A DNA stretch of 64,000 nt from Marivita sp. (lineage in GTDB: Bacteria; Pseudomonadota; Alphaproteobacteria; Rhodobacterales; Rhodobacteraceae), in contig NZ_JAIPUT010000004.1 in NCBI RefSeq assembly GCF_020055635.1, positions 101,568 to 165,567 of the forward strand, in the 5' to 3' direction. A program made the position numbers and the translations under genes. The notes beneath the pieces were generated by a model. It was not told the DNA's origin, made no database searches, and saw only the letters and a program-made list of their open reading frames with translations. Shown here one piece after another: positions 46,280 through 53,954 of the stretch. Position 1 is the first letter of the stretch. Each line of letters opens with the position of its first letter.

Positions 46280-46959
46280 TCCGTCTCGCTTTCAATTCTG
46301 AAGCGCATCCGTCGCGGACGCACAGGTTCCTCGGTCAGTGTATCCAATGGTGTGCCGTCGTCATATTGATCGCCGTCGCCATCGCCTACGACCATGGTCG
46401 TAGATGCAGGTGCAGCATTTGCGCTGTCATGCATATTTTCCGAAATTTCCGCAGATTCCGAAAATTCTTCAGCTGACGGTTCCCGCGTCGCGATTTCCGA
46501 CAGATTCTGTGGGGTATCAATGCCTTCGCCGGATCGCACCGCAAGCCTGGCCCGCTCCTGTTCTTCCAGCGCCTGCACGTGGCGCAGCAATCCCTTGCCT
46601 ACCTGGTAGGCGGTCTTGACCCCCGGCGCGTCGGTCGCGGCATTGGTGAAGTCGCCGTCGTAATCGTTCAGCCCGTCAAGATTGGCGAGCACCGGATTGA
46701 GCCGCCACAGCTGTCGCATCGCGCGGCGGCGCAGCCGTTCGGGCACCGCCTTGTTCATGAAACCGGCGATGTCCTGACCGGGCTCGAGGCTGTCGGGATC
46801 GGGCAGGCCGAATTCTTCGAGGATCTCGGCATCGGTCTTTTCTTCGAGCTGCTTCTGTGTCGCTTCGACCTCGGCCGCCTCGACGCGGCGGGCCTCTTCG
46901 GCTTGCTCGGCTTCGACCCGCGCCTTGCGGCGGGACCAGAAATCGGAGGGGCGGCTCAT
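46276..46959 (-). CDS. DUF3306 family protein, formate dehydrogenase accessory
   Basis: A 227-residue hydrophilic protein. The opening SDFWSRRKARVEAEQAEEAR is the DUF3306 signature, followed by a charged helix, then VPERLRRRAMRQLWRLNPVL and a long acidic tail. DUF3305 and DUF3306 genes occur together with formate dehydrogenase genes in alpha- and betaproteobacteria; their action is unknown. It overlaps both neighbours by four bases. Confidence 0.85.
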   Translation of the reverse strand: MSRPSDFWSRRKARVEAEQAEEARRVEAAEVEATQKQLEEKTDAEILEEFGLPDPDSLEPGQDIAGFMNKAVPERLRRRAMRQLWRLNPVLANLDGLNDYDGDFTNAATDAPGVKTAYQVGKGLLRHVQALEEQERARLAVRSGEGIDTPQNLSEIATREPSAEEFSESAEISENMHDSANAAPASTTMVVGDGDGDQYDDGTPLDTLTEEPVRPRRMRFRIESETE

Positions 46960-47522
46960 GACGGTCGCAGCTTTCTGTCGCGGGACGGGGCGCGGTAGAC
47001 ATCGCTTTGCTGCGTGATGCGCGCGTCGCCCTTGCCGTCTTCGACCCTGTCTTCGAGATAGCGCTTGCGCTTGCGTTTCACGAACGGCTCTTCGACGAAA
47101 TGCCGATCGGTCCAGTCCTGAAGCCAGGCCACCATCGCGGGCGGCATCGGCACCTTTTCCACCACGTCCTCGCCGCCATCGGCATATTGCATCGCCTCGT
47201 GCGGATTTGCCGTGATCAGCTTGAGCCGGTAGGGCCAGTCGTCTTCGGAGGGCTGGAGAATCACGTAGCCGCAGACCACGGGTTCGGCGAGGCCGACCCG
47301 ATAGGCTTCGGCGTCGGTGCGCCAGAGTTTCAGCGGCAGGGTGCCGACGTGATACTCGGACACGTCGCCCTCCTGGCGCAGCAGTTTCCAGTGTGCGGGA
47401 CCTGCGCCGGGCAAGAGCGCGGTCGGGCTCCAGGCCCATTTCTGCCAGCGCGTGACGCCCGGTCTGCGTTGCAGTACAACACCTACGGGCAGTTCGATGG
47501 AACGGCTGTCGGTCGTGGTCAA
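46956..47522 (-). CDS. DUF3305 family protein, formate dehydrogenase accessory
   Basis: A 188-residue protein of the DUF3305 family (IELPVGVVLQRRPGVTRWQK, then WRTDAEAYRVGL). I chose the TTG at 47522 as start because it lies six bases after GGGAGGA and gives the usual family opening; an upstream TTG at 47594 has no ribosome site. It is the first gene of the fdh block, so the operon promoter should lie in the 125-base divergent gap shared with the iron-sulfur gene. Confidence 0.82.
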   Translation of the reverse strand: MTTTDSRSIELPVGVVLQRRPGVTRWQKWAWSPTALLPGAGPAHWKLLRQEGDVSEYHVGTLPLKLWRTDAEAYRVGLAEPVVCGYVILQPSEDDWPYRLKLITANPHEAMQYADGGEDVVEKVPMPPAMVAWLQDWTDRHFVEEPFVKRKRKRYLEDRVEDGKGDARITQQSDVYRAPSRDRKLRPS

Positions 47523-47647
47523 GCTGTGTCCTCCCGGATCCGGCCTCACGGGCGCGGTTGACTTCTGACTAGCATAGCCCTTGGGTAAGTCCAATTATCC
47601 AGCCAATGACAAGAGACCACGCCGGCGGACGCCGCGAAAGGGCCGAT

Positions 47648-49618
47648 ATGGGAACGAAACTACTTCTGTGCGACTGCCTTGGCAGTCAGACCGTCGATGC
47701 CGGGCGCATCGGTGACGTGACGTCGCTTGAGCCGTCGAAGGTCTACACGAATCTCTGCGGCACGCAGGCCGACGTGACGGCCCGTGCGCTTTCCGAGGGC
47801 GACGTGATGGTCGCCTGCGCGCAGGAACGCGCGTTCTTCGAGATGCTGGCCGAAGAACTGGGTGTCGACGCACCGGGCGTCGTCGATCTCCGCGACCGCG
47901 CGGGATGGAGCGACGAGGCCACCAGGGCCGGCCCGAAACAGGCCGCGCTGGCGGCGGAATCAGCGCTGCACCTGCCGATGTCCAAGGCCGTGGACGTGGT
48001 GAGCGAAGGCACCTGCCTGGTGATCGGCGCCGGAGAGACCGCGTTTTCAGCCGCCGAGCAACTGTGCGAGACACTCGCCGTCACGGTGCTTCAGACCGAC
48101 ATGTCGGATGTGCCGCTCGATCGCCGCTTCGACGTGGTGCGCGGGACGGTGCGCAACCTCAAGGGCGCATTGGGCGGCTTCGAGGTGCGGATCGACGGGT
48201 TTCGCGAACTGCACCCCGGCGGGCGCGGCGCCTTTGCCTTCAGTGATCCCAGGGACGGGGCGGTGTCGGACTGCGACCTTGTGATCGACCTGACCGGCGC
48301 GACCGCGATGGTGCCCGCGCCGCACAAGCGCGAAGGCTACCTGCGCGCTGATCCGCGCCAGCCCGCTGCGGTGGCGGCGCTTCTGACCGAAGCGGTGCAG
48401 ATGGTGGGCACCTTCGAAAAGCCGCTCTACATCGCGCTGGAACCGGCGCTCTGCGCGCATAGCCGCGCCGGGCAGACCGGCTGTTCCAAGTGTCTCGACA
48501 TCTGCCCCACGGGGGCGATCATCCCGGATGGCGATCACGTGTCGATCGACCCGATGGTCTGTGCCGGCTGTGGCGCCTGTGCGGCGCTCTGCCCGTCGGG
48601 AGCCATCGCCTATGACGCGCCGCCGGTGTCGGCGGTGTTCCGGCGTCTGGACGCGCTGTCGTCGACCTATCGCAAGGCGGGGGGCCGCGCGCCGCGCCTG
48701 CTGGTGCATGACGCCGACCACGGCACCGAGATGATCAGCCTTGCCGCGCGCTTTGGCCGTGGCCTGCCCGCCGACGTGATCCCCTTCGCGATCGACAGCC
48801 TTGCTGCCTTCGGCCATGCCGAGATGATGGCCGCGCTCAGCTGTGGCTTTGCCAGCGTCGATGTCTTGCTGGCCCCGCGCACCGAACGCGACACGCCGGA
48901 ACACGAGGCGGTGCTGGCCAATGCGCTGTCCGGCGGGGGCCGGGTGCAGGTGCTGGACCTGAGCGATCCCGACGTGCTGAGCGATCACCTTTATGGAGCC
49001 GATAGCCCCGAAACGGTCGCCACGCCCAGCCTGCCCATCGGCACCCGCCGTCAGGTGGCGCGGGTCGCGGCACAGGCGATGATGCGCGAGGCCGAGATCC
49101 TGCCGCTGCCGCAAGGCGCGCCGTATGGTGCGGTTCTGGTCGACACCGATTCCTGCACGCTCTGCCTGAGCTGCGTGTCGCTTTGCCCGTCCGGTGCGCT
49201 GGGCGACAACCCGGACCTGCCGCAGCTGCTGTTCCAGGAAGATGCCTGCCTGCAATGCGGGATCTGCGCCACGATCTGCCCCGAAACCGCGATCACGCTG
49301 GAGCCGCGCATGAACCTCACAGATGCGGCCTTCAGCCAGGTTGTGCTGAACGAGGAGGAACCCTTTGCCTGCATCGACTGCGGGGCGCTCTTCGGGGTGA
49401 AATCGACGATCGAGAAGATCACCGAGAAACTGGCGGGCAAGCATTCCATGTTCGCCACGAGCGACGCGGCCAGGATGATCCAGATGTGCGACAATTGCCG
49501 GATCCAGGCGCAGTACCATTCGCAGAACAACCCGTTCGCGCTGGGCGAGCCACGCATCCCGCGCACGACGGATGACTACCTGGGCGATGGACCCTATTCG
49601 AAACGCAAGGATCATTGA
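47648..49618 (+). CDS. Multi-cluster [4Fe-4S] protein with N-terminal nucleotide-binding-like domain
   Basis: A 656-residue cytoplasmic protein divergent from the fdh operon. The N-terminal part contains a Rossmann-like motif CLVIGAGETAFSAAEQL near residue 120. Four cysteine groups for [4Fe-4S] clusters follow: CSKCLDICP, CAGCGACAALCP, CTLCLSCVSLCP and CLQCGICATICP. A further CIDC and a C-terminal CDNC may bind another metal. This architecture suggests electron transfer to or from a soluble donor in formate oxidation. The ATG at 47648 follows AAAGGGCCGAT. Array C starts six bases after its stop. Confidence 0.83.
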   Translation: MGTKLLLCDCLGSQTVDAGRIGDVTSLEPSKVYTNLCGTQADVTARALSEGDVMVACAQERAFFEMLAEELGVDAPGVVDLRDRAGWSDEATRAGPKQAALAAESALHLPMSKAVDVVSEGTCLVIGAGETAFSAAEQLCETLAVTVLQTDMSDVPLDRRFDVVRGTVRNLKGALGGFEVRIDGFRELHPGGRGAFAFSDPRDGAVSDCDLVIDLTGATAMVPAPHKREGYLRADPRQPAAVAALLTEAVQMVGTFEKPLYIALEPALCAHSRAGQTGCSKCLDICPTGAIIPDGDHVSIDPMVCAGCGACAALCPSGAIAYDAPPVSAVFRRLDALSSTYRKAGGRAPRLLVHDADHGTEMISLAARFGRGLPADVIPFAIDSLAAFGHAEMMAALSCGFASVDVLLAPRTERDTPEHEAVLANALSGGGRVQVLDLSDPDVLSDHLYGADSPETVATPSLPIGTRRQVARVAAQAMMREAEILPLPQGAPYGAVLVDTDSCTLCLSCVSLCPSGALGDNPDLPQLLFQEDACLQCGICATICPETAITLEPRMNLTDAAFSQVVLNEEEPFACIDCGALFGVKSTIEKITEKLAGKHSMFATSDAARMIQMCDNCRIQAQYHSQNNPFALGEPRIPRTTDDYLGDGPYSKRKDH

Positions 49619-49624
49619 GCGGGG

Positions 49625-49716
49625 AAGCCGCTTCGAAGCGGCTTTTTCAAAGCGCGTTCGAACGCGCTTGATCCGCGATTTCGAAATCGCGGCAAAAACG
49701 CCCTTCGAAGGGCGTT
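49625..49716. repeat. Palindrome array C (four tandem units)
   Basis: Four perfect 20-bp palindromes: 49625-49644 (AAGCCGCTTCGAAGCGGCTT), 49650-49669 (AAGCGCGTTCGAACGCGCTT), 49673-49692 (CCGCGATTTCGAAATCGCGG) and 49697-49716 (AACGCCCTTCGAAGGGCGTT). Spacers are 3-5 bases. The second unit equals the third unit of array A apart from the centre (TTCGAA for TTGCAA). It fills the gap between the convergent iron-sulfur gene and the binding-domain/cytochrome gene. The first unit is followed by TTT and could terminate transcription alone. Confidence 0.93.
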
Positions 49717-49726
49717 CGCCGCCCCT

Positions 49727-50488
49727 TCAGTCCTGCATCGACTGCACCGGCCTTCCCAGATCGGCCGGGGGGATGCCCTGCACGAAGGCCATGATGTTCT
49801 CGAGATCGTCCAGCGTCATCTCGACCGCGTGGATGGGCGACGGGCGGGTCGCCGCGAAGGGTTCGGTGACATCGGCGATCTGGGTGAAGGCGGGGTGCGG
49901 GTTCAGGACGTAGAAGGTCTGGAACCGGTCCTGCCAGTCGCGCAGCGTGCGCAGCACGGCAAAGGACGGGGTCGAGCCGATGGAGTTCATGCGGTTCCTG
50001 TCGCTCACGACATGGCAGCGGCCGCAATGGGTCAGCGACACGTCTTCGCCGCGCACCGCGTCGCCGTCATAGGTGATCGGGGCCACCGCCTGCGTGACCT
50101 TCACCTCCGAGGTGAAGAGCGACGCGCCGTCGACCTCGTAGCTGTCGACCGTGTTGCGGCCGACATCCGAGCGCAGCCAGTCGGCAAAGCGCTGGGCGTC
50201 CGGGTCATCGCCGACGGCGAATTTCCAGACCCTTCCGAGACCCTCGAACGCGATCTGGCCGGCCTCTCCGAAACGGGCGTCGGCGGTTGCCTCCGTCCCG
50301 ACCAGCGTCACGCGGGTCTGGGTCTTGAGCGAAAAGCGCGGCAGGATGTATTGCATCAACCCGCTGTCGACGAGCGGCTGGGGGGCGGCCAGCGTGAAGG
50401 TCTTGTCCTGCGCAAGCACGGGCAGCGGCGTGAGCGCTGCCAGAAGAAGCGTCAGCGCGACGGCTGTTTCTTTTCGTCCTGGTGTCAT
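49727..50488 (-). CDS. Periplasmic binding-domain / cytochrome c fusion protein
   Basis: A 253-residue exported protein. After a signal peptide (to LPVLA) the N-terminal half reads KTFTLAAPQPLVDSGLMQYI and LVGTEATADARFG, which resembles the first lobe of tungstate/molybdate-binding proteins (TupA-like, DSGL...). The C-terminal half has a cytochrome c motif CGRCH at residues 155-159 and a late IMAFVQGIPP helix. The oxyanion-binding lobe looks incomplete, so it may no longer bind a ligand. It sits within the formate dehydrogenase region, divergent from DUF6494. The binding-domain assignment is by resemblance only. Confidence 0.7.
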   Translation of the reverse strand: MTPGRKETAVALTLLLAALTPLPVLAQDKTFTLAAPQPLVDSGLMQYILPRFSLKTQTRVTLVGTEATADARFGEAGQIAFEGLGRVWKFAVGDDPDAQRFADWLRSDVGRNTVDSYEVDGASLFTSEVKVTQAVAPITYDGDAVRGEDVSLTHCGRCHVVSDRNRMNSIGSTPSFAVLRTLRDWQDRFQTFYVLNPHPAFTQIADVTEPFAATRPSPIHAVEMTLDDLENIMAFVQGIPPADLGRPVQSMQD

Positions 50489-50586
50489 CTCGGGCGCCTC
50501 CTCGCTTGAAAGCCTAAAGGTGCTGGCTTACACCCGTCAACGCTCCAGCTTGCCAAGATCGAGCGGATGCCCAAGGGAGAAGACCG

Positions 50587-50778
50587 ATGAGCGATGATTT
50601 CAACATGTCGATGCGCAAGTTCCTCAAGCAGGTTGGGGTCACGTCCCAGCAGGCCATCGAGGAGGCGATGCGCGATGCCGACACCAGCGGCAAGACGTTC
50701 GATGCCAAGGTGGTCCTGACGATCGACGGGCTCGATCTCGAGCATGTGGTGACCGGCACCATCAAGGGACAGGACTGA
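50587..50778 (+). CDS. DUF6494 family small protein
   Basis: A 63-residue cytoplasmic protein, DDFNMSMRKFLKQVGVTSQQ then LTIDGLDLEHVVTGTI, matching the DUF6494 family. An AGGGAGAAGACC ribosome site precedes the ATG. mrp starts one base after its stop. The function is unknown; the tight operon suggests a role with the Mrp iron-sulfur carrier. Confidence 0.8.
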   Translation: MSDDFNMSMRKFLKQVGVTSQQAIEEAMRDADTSGKTFDAKVVLTIDGLDLEHVVTGTIKGQD

Positions 50779-50779
50779 C

Positions 50780-51844
50780 GTGGCATTGGATCGTGACGCG
50801 GTTCTGGCCGCATTGAAAGCCGTGACTGATCCGGTGACGGGACAGGATATCGTGGCCGCCGGCGTGGTGCGCGCGCTCAACGTCGATGGCGACGCGGTGC
50901 GCTTCGTGGTCGAGGTGGCGCCTGACAAGGCCGAGGCCTACGGCCCGGTGCGACAGGCGGCCGAGGACGCGGTGAAGGCGCTTGGCGCGGCGTCGGTGTC
51001 GGCGGTGATGACCGCCCATTCCGCGCCCAAGGCTCCCCCCGATCTGAAAGGCGGGGCCAAGCCGAAACCGGCCGGCCCCGAGAAGATCCCCGGTGTGGAC
51101 CGGATCATCGCGATCGCGTCGGGCAAGGGGGGCGTGGGCAAGTCCACCGTGTCCGCGAATCTCGCCTGTGCGCTGGCTGCCGAGGGTCGCCGCGTCGGCT
51201 TGCTCGATGCCGATGTCTACGGGCCGAGCCAGCCGCGCATGCTTGGCGTGTCGGGACGTCCCGCCAGCCCGGATGGCAAGATCATCCTGCCGATGCGCAA
51301 TTTCGGCGTGACGATGATGTCGATGGGCCTGATGGTCAACGAAGGTCAGGCGGTGGTCTGGCGCGGGCCGATGCTCATGGGTGCGTTGCAGCAGATGCTG
51401 ATGCAGGTGCAATGGGGCGCTCTGGATGTGCTGCTGGTGGATCTGCCGCCGGGCACAGGCGACGTGCAGATGACCCTGTCGCAGAAGGCGTTCGTGGACG
51501 GTGCCGTCGTGGTGTCCACGCCGCAGGACGTGGCGCTGCTGGATGCGCGCAAGGGGATCGACATGTTCAACCAGATGAACGTGCCGATTGTCGGTCTGAT
51601 CGAGAACATGTCGACGCATATCTGTTCCAATTGCGGGCACGAGGAACATATCTTCGGCCACGGTGGGGTGGCGGCGGAAGCGGCCAAGCTGGGTGTTCCC
51701 TTGCTGGCGGAAATCCCGCTGCATCTCGACATCCGCAAGGCCGCCGATGGCGGCGCGCCCATCGTGGTGTCGAAGCCCGACAGCGCACAGGCACAGTCTT
51801 TCCGCGACCTGGCCCGCACGCTGATCGCCGCCGGCAAGGCATGA
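50780..51844 (+). CDS. Mrp/NBP35 family iron-sulfur cluster carrier ATPase
   Basis: A 354-residue P-loop ATPase that carries [4Fe-4S] clusters to target proteins. An N-terminal DUF59/MIP18-like domain (AALKAVTDPVTGQDIVAAGV) precedes the deviant Walker A GKGGVGKSTVSANLA near residue 113. The bridging cysteines are in ICSNCGHEEHIFG. The start is GTG at 50780. It overlaps the next gene by four bases. Its place beside the cluster-rich formate dehydrogenase genes suggests it serves them, though a general role is equally possible. Confidence 0.94.
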   Translation: MALDRDAVLAALKAVTDPVTGQDIVAAGVVRALNVDGDAVRFVVEVAPDKAEAYGPVRQAAEDAVKALGAASVSAVMTAHSAPKAPPDLKGGAKPKPAGPEKIPGVDRIIAIASGKGGVGKSTVSANLACALAAEGRRVGLLDADVYGPSQPRMLGVSGRPASPDGKIILPMRNFGVTMMSMGLMVNEGQAVVWRGPMLMGALQQMLMQVQWGALDVLLVDLPPGTGDVQMTLSQKAFVDGAVVVSTPQDVALLDARKGIDMFNQMNVPIVGLIENMSTHICSNCGHEEHIFGHGGVAAEAAKLGVPLLAEIPLHLDIRKAADGGAPIVVSKPDSAQAQSFRDLARTLIAAGKA

Positions 51845-52548
51845 GCACCGGACCCTCGTTCCCGCCGCTGATGCAGGGCGTCAATACGGCGGGGGCGGAC
51901 CCGTTCGAGGCCGCCTGTTCCGAGGCCGCGCAGGGCTGCGATGCGGGCACGATCCTCTATGATGCGGCGCCAGATCGGCTTCGGGCGGCCATCGTGCTCG
52001 CCCCCGAGGTGCCGCTGTCAGATGCGGCGGCGATGCTGCCGCTCACGGGCGTCGCGGTGCAGAACGCGCTGGGCGCGCTGGGGCCGTCGGAACTGCCCGT
52101 GCACCTGTGCTGGGAGGGCGCGATCCGGGTCAACGGCGGGGTCTGCGGTCATGTGCGCGGCGCGACGGACATACCGGATGCGGAGGCGGAGCCCGGCTGG
52201 CTTGTCACCGGGTTCGAGCTTGTCTTTGCCCGCGCCAATCTGGCGGGCGGCGACACCCCGGACGAGACCGACCTGATGAGCGAGGGCTGCGGAGACCTGA
52301 CGCCGGTCGATCTGCTGGAAAGCTGGTCGCGGCATCTGCTCAACGGGATCAGTCGCTGGGAAGAGGACGGCTTGGGGCCCCTTCACGGCGAATGGCGGGG
52401 TCTGGCCCACGGGATGGGGCAGAACGGCGTCTGGCTGGGCAAGCCGGGCCAGTTTCTCGGCCTCGACGAAAAGCTTGGCCTCTTGCTTCGCACGGACGGG
52501 CAGACCATGCTCCTGCCGGTGACCGACCTTCTGGAGATCCGTTCATGA
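51841..52548 (+). CDS. DUF4444 / biotin-lipoate ligase-like protein
   Basis: A 235-residue protein with a fold resembling biotin/lipoate protein ligases, followed by a C-terminal DUF4444-like region (GEWRGLAHGMGQNGVWLGKP, then FLGLDEKLGLLLR). The region GWLVTGFELVFARANLAGGD corresponds to the ligase core, but the usual GRGRxGRxW and catalytic lysine motifs are not evident, so the activity is uncertain. The ATG overlaps the mrp stop and the next ATG overlaps its own stop. Confidence 0.7.
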   Translation: MSTGPSFPPLMQGVNTAGADPFEAACSEAAQGCDAGTILYDAAPDRLRAAIVLAPEVPLSDAAAMLPLTGVAVQNALGALGPSELPVHLCWEGAIRVNGGVCGHVRGATDIPDAEAEPGWLVTGFELVFARANLAGGDTPDETDLMSEGCGDLTPVDLLESWSRHLLNGISRWEEDGLGPLHGEWRGLAHGMGQNGVWLGKPGQFLGLDEKLGLLLRTDGQTMLLPVTDLLEIRS

Positions 52549-53024
52549 ACCTTGCCCGTGCCATCCATTTCGACGAAAGCGACCAGCGCGTCTTTCATTC
52601 CCTGGCGCGCACCGGCGAATGGTGCATCTCGGGCGGGTTCGAGTTTTCCAACTGGACCGAAGGCGATCTGGAGGGGCGGGCGAAACAGGCGTTCACAAAC
52701 GGCTGGCTGGGGGCCGAGACCTTTGGCCGGGTGAGTTTCGTCGCGGTCACGCAGATCGAACCGGCGGAACATGCAGCACTGGTGCAGGGCGTGGCGCAAC
52801 ATTTCGTCGACATGTACGGCGCGCCGTCGATCGAGGCCGCGCGCCCGGTGGCGGAGGCTGAGATCGCGCATATGTCAGAGCTGTGCGAAGAGCACGCAGC
52901 GAACACGCTGCTCACCGTCAGCCGCGAGCTGACCGAGGCCGGGGTGCGCGAAAGCTACCGGGTGATCGAGCCGCAGGAGGCGGACATGGCGCTTCTGGCG
53001 GTTCACGGATCGCTGGACGAGTAG
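52545..53024 (+). CDS. DUF6505 family protein
   Basis: A 159-residue cytoplasmic protein matching the DUF6505 family (ARAIHFDESDQRVFH, GEWCISGGFEF, KQAFTNGWLGAETFG). It has two cysteines and a long acidic helix. It is the last gene of the overlapping operon DUF6494-mrp-DUF4444-DUF6505. Family members are found beside formate dehydrogenase genes in related bacteria; the role is unknown. Array D starts seven bases after the stop. Confidence 0.75.
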   Translation: MNLARAIHFDESDQRVFHSLARTGEWCISGGFEFSNWTEGDLEGRAKQAFTNGWLGAETFGRVSFVAVTQIEPAEHAALVQGVAQHFVDMYGAPSIEAARPVAEAEIAHMSELCEEHAANTLLTVSRELTEAGVRESYRVIEPQEADMALLAVHGSLDE

Positions 53025-53030
53025 CGCTGG

Positions 53031-53098
53031 AAAGCGGTTTCGAAACCGCTTTTCACGCAATTTGGAAATTGCGTTTCAAGCCCCTTCGAAGGGGCTTG
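53031..53098. repeat. Palindrome array D (three tandem units)
   Basis: Unit 1 at 53031-53052 is perfect over 22 bp with the core AAGCGGTTTCGAAACCGCTT. Unit 2 at 53055-53074 has nine-bp arms (ACGCAATTT / AAATTGCGT) around GG, a one-base variant of TTCGAA. Unit 3 at 53077-53098 is perfect over 22 bp (core AAGCCCCTTCGAAGGGGCTT). It lies between the convergent DUF6505 and DUF1194 genes, starting seven bases after a stop codon. Confidence 0.93.
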
Positions 53099-53103
53099 CG
53101 CGC

Positions 53104-53820
53104 TCAGGGCAGATCGTGGCGCGCGTCCGCCACGTCGCGTGATGGCATCTTGCCGGAAATCTCAAGGATCAGCTTGCGTTTCACCGCCTCGGCAAAGGAA
53201 TCGCGGGTCTCGGCTGTCACGACGAAGGCCCCCAGCCCGCCGATGATCCGCGCCTCGTATTGCGCCTCCAGCCCGCCCTGGGCGCGGCCGGGATCGTCGG
53301 GGCGCAGGATCGGCAGGGCGTTGATCGTCACGCCGGCAGCGACAACGGTGTCGCGCGCCTCGGCGATGGACGGGCCTGAATAATTTCGCACGCTATCACC
53401 GGAAAAGTCGATCACCCGCCGCCAGCCGTCGAACGCATTGGTGTCCATCAGCCGCAACCCCTCCAGAAGCGCCGCCCCGATGGCATTGCTGCCATAGGCC
53501 TGACGCGGCTTGTCCAGAAGCTCGGCGGCAAAGGCTGCCGCGCTGTCGGGTCCGTCGATCCGCATCCAGTCGGCCACCACCGCCTGGTTGGCGGCCCATT
53601 CCACGTAGGTGACGGCAATCGAGCCATAGGCCGTATCGGCGATCGCGGCCAGAACCTCGGGATCGGTGATCGCCTGCGCATATCCCTGTCGTTGAAAGTC
53701 GATCTCGCGCTGGTCGATGGAGCCGGACGCGTCGGCCAGCAGCACAAGTTCGAGATCGGTGTCCTGCGCCAGGGCGGGCAGGGACCAGGCCATCGTGACA
53801 AGAAAGGTCAGAAAACGCAT
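53104..53820 (-). CDS. DUF1194 family exported protein (von Willebrand A-like)
   Basis: A 238-residue exported protein with a signal peptide (MRFLTFLVTMAWSLPALA). The mature part is a von Willebrand A-like domain of the DUF1194 family: LVLLADASGSIDQREIDFQR carries a DxSxS metal site and RRVIDFSGDS a later acidic residue. Such proteins bind metal-dependent partners in the periplasm; its partner is unknown. The start at 53820 is divergent from the cytochrome gene across an FNR-type box. Confidence 0.85.
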   Translation of the reverse strand: MRFLTFLVTMAWSLPALAQDTDLELVLLADASGSIDQREIDFQRQGYAQAITDPEVLAAIADTAYGSIAVTYVEWAANQAVVADWMRIDGPDSAAAFAAELLDKPRQAYGSNAIGAALLEGLRLMDTNAFDGWRRVIDFSGDSVRNYSGPSIAEARDTVVAAGVTINALPILRPDDPGRAQGGLEAQYEARIIGGLGAFVVTAETRDSFAEAVKRKLILEISGKMPSRDVADARHDLP

Positions 53821-53881
53821 CGCGGTCCTCCGTGAGTGACTTTGGGTAAAGCTAGGGCGCGAGCGACCGAGTGCCAAAGGA

Positions 53882-53895
53882 TTGATCCGGATCAA
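53882..53895. promoter_or_regulatory. Perfect FNR/FnrL-type box
   Basis: TTGATCCGGATCAA matches the TTGAT-N4-ATCAA consensus of FNR-type oxygen-responsive regulators exactly. It lies 61 bases before the DUF1194 start and 59 bases before the cytochrome c start, so it can control both divergent genes under low oxygen. Confidence 0.8.
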
Positions 53896-53954
53896 CGCCA
53901 AGGGTCTGACCTTGCGGCAGACTGAAGGTCCCTGAATATGGAAGGATCCTTCTG

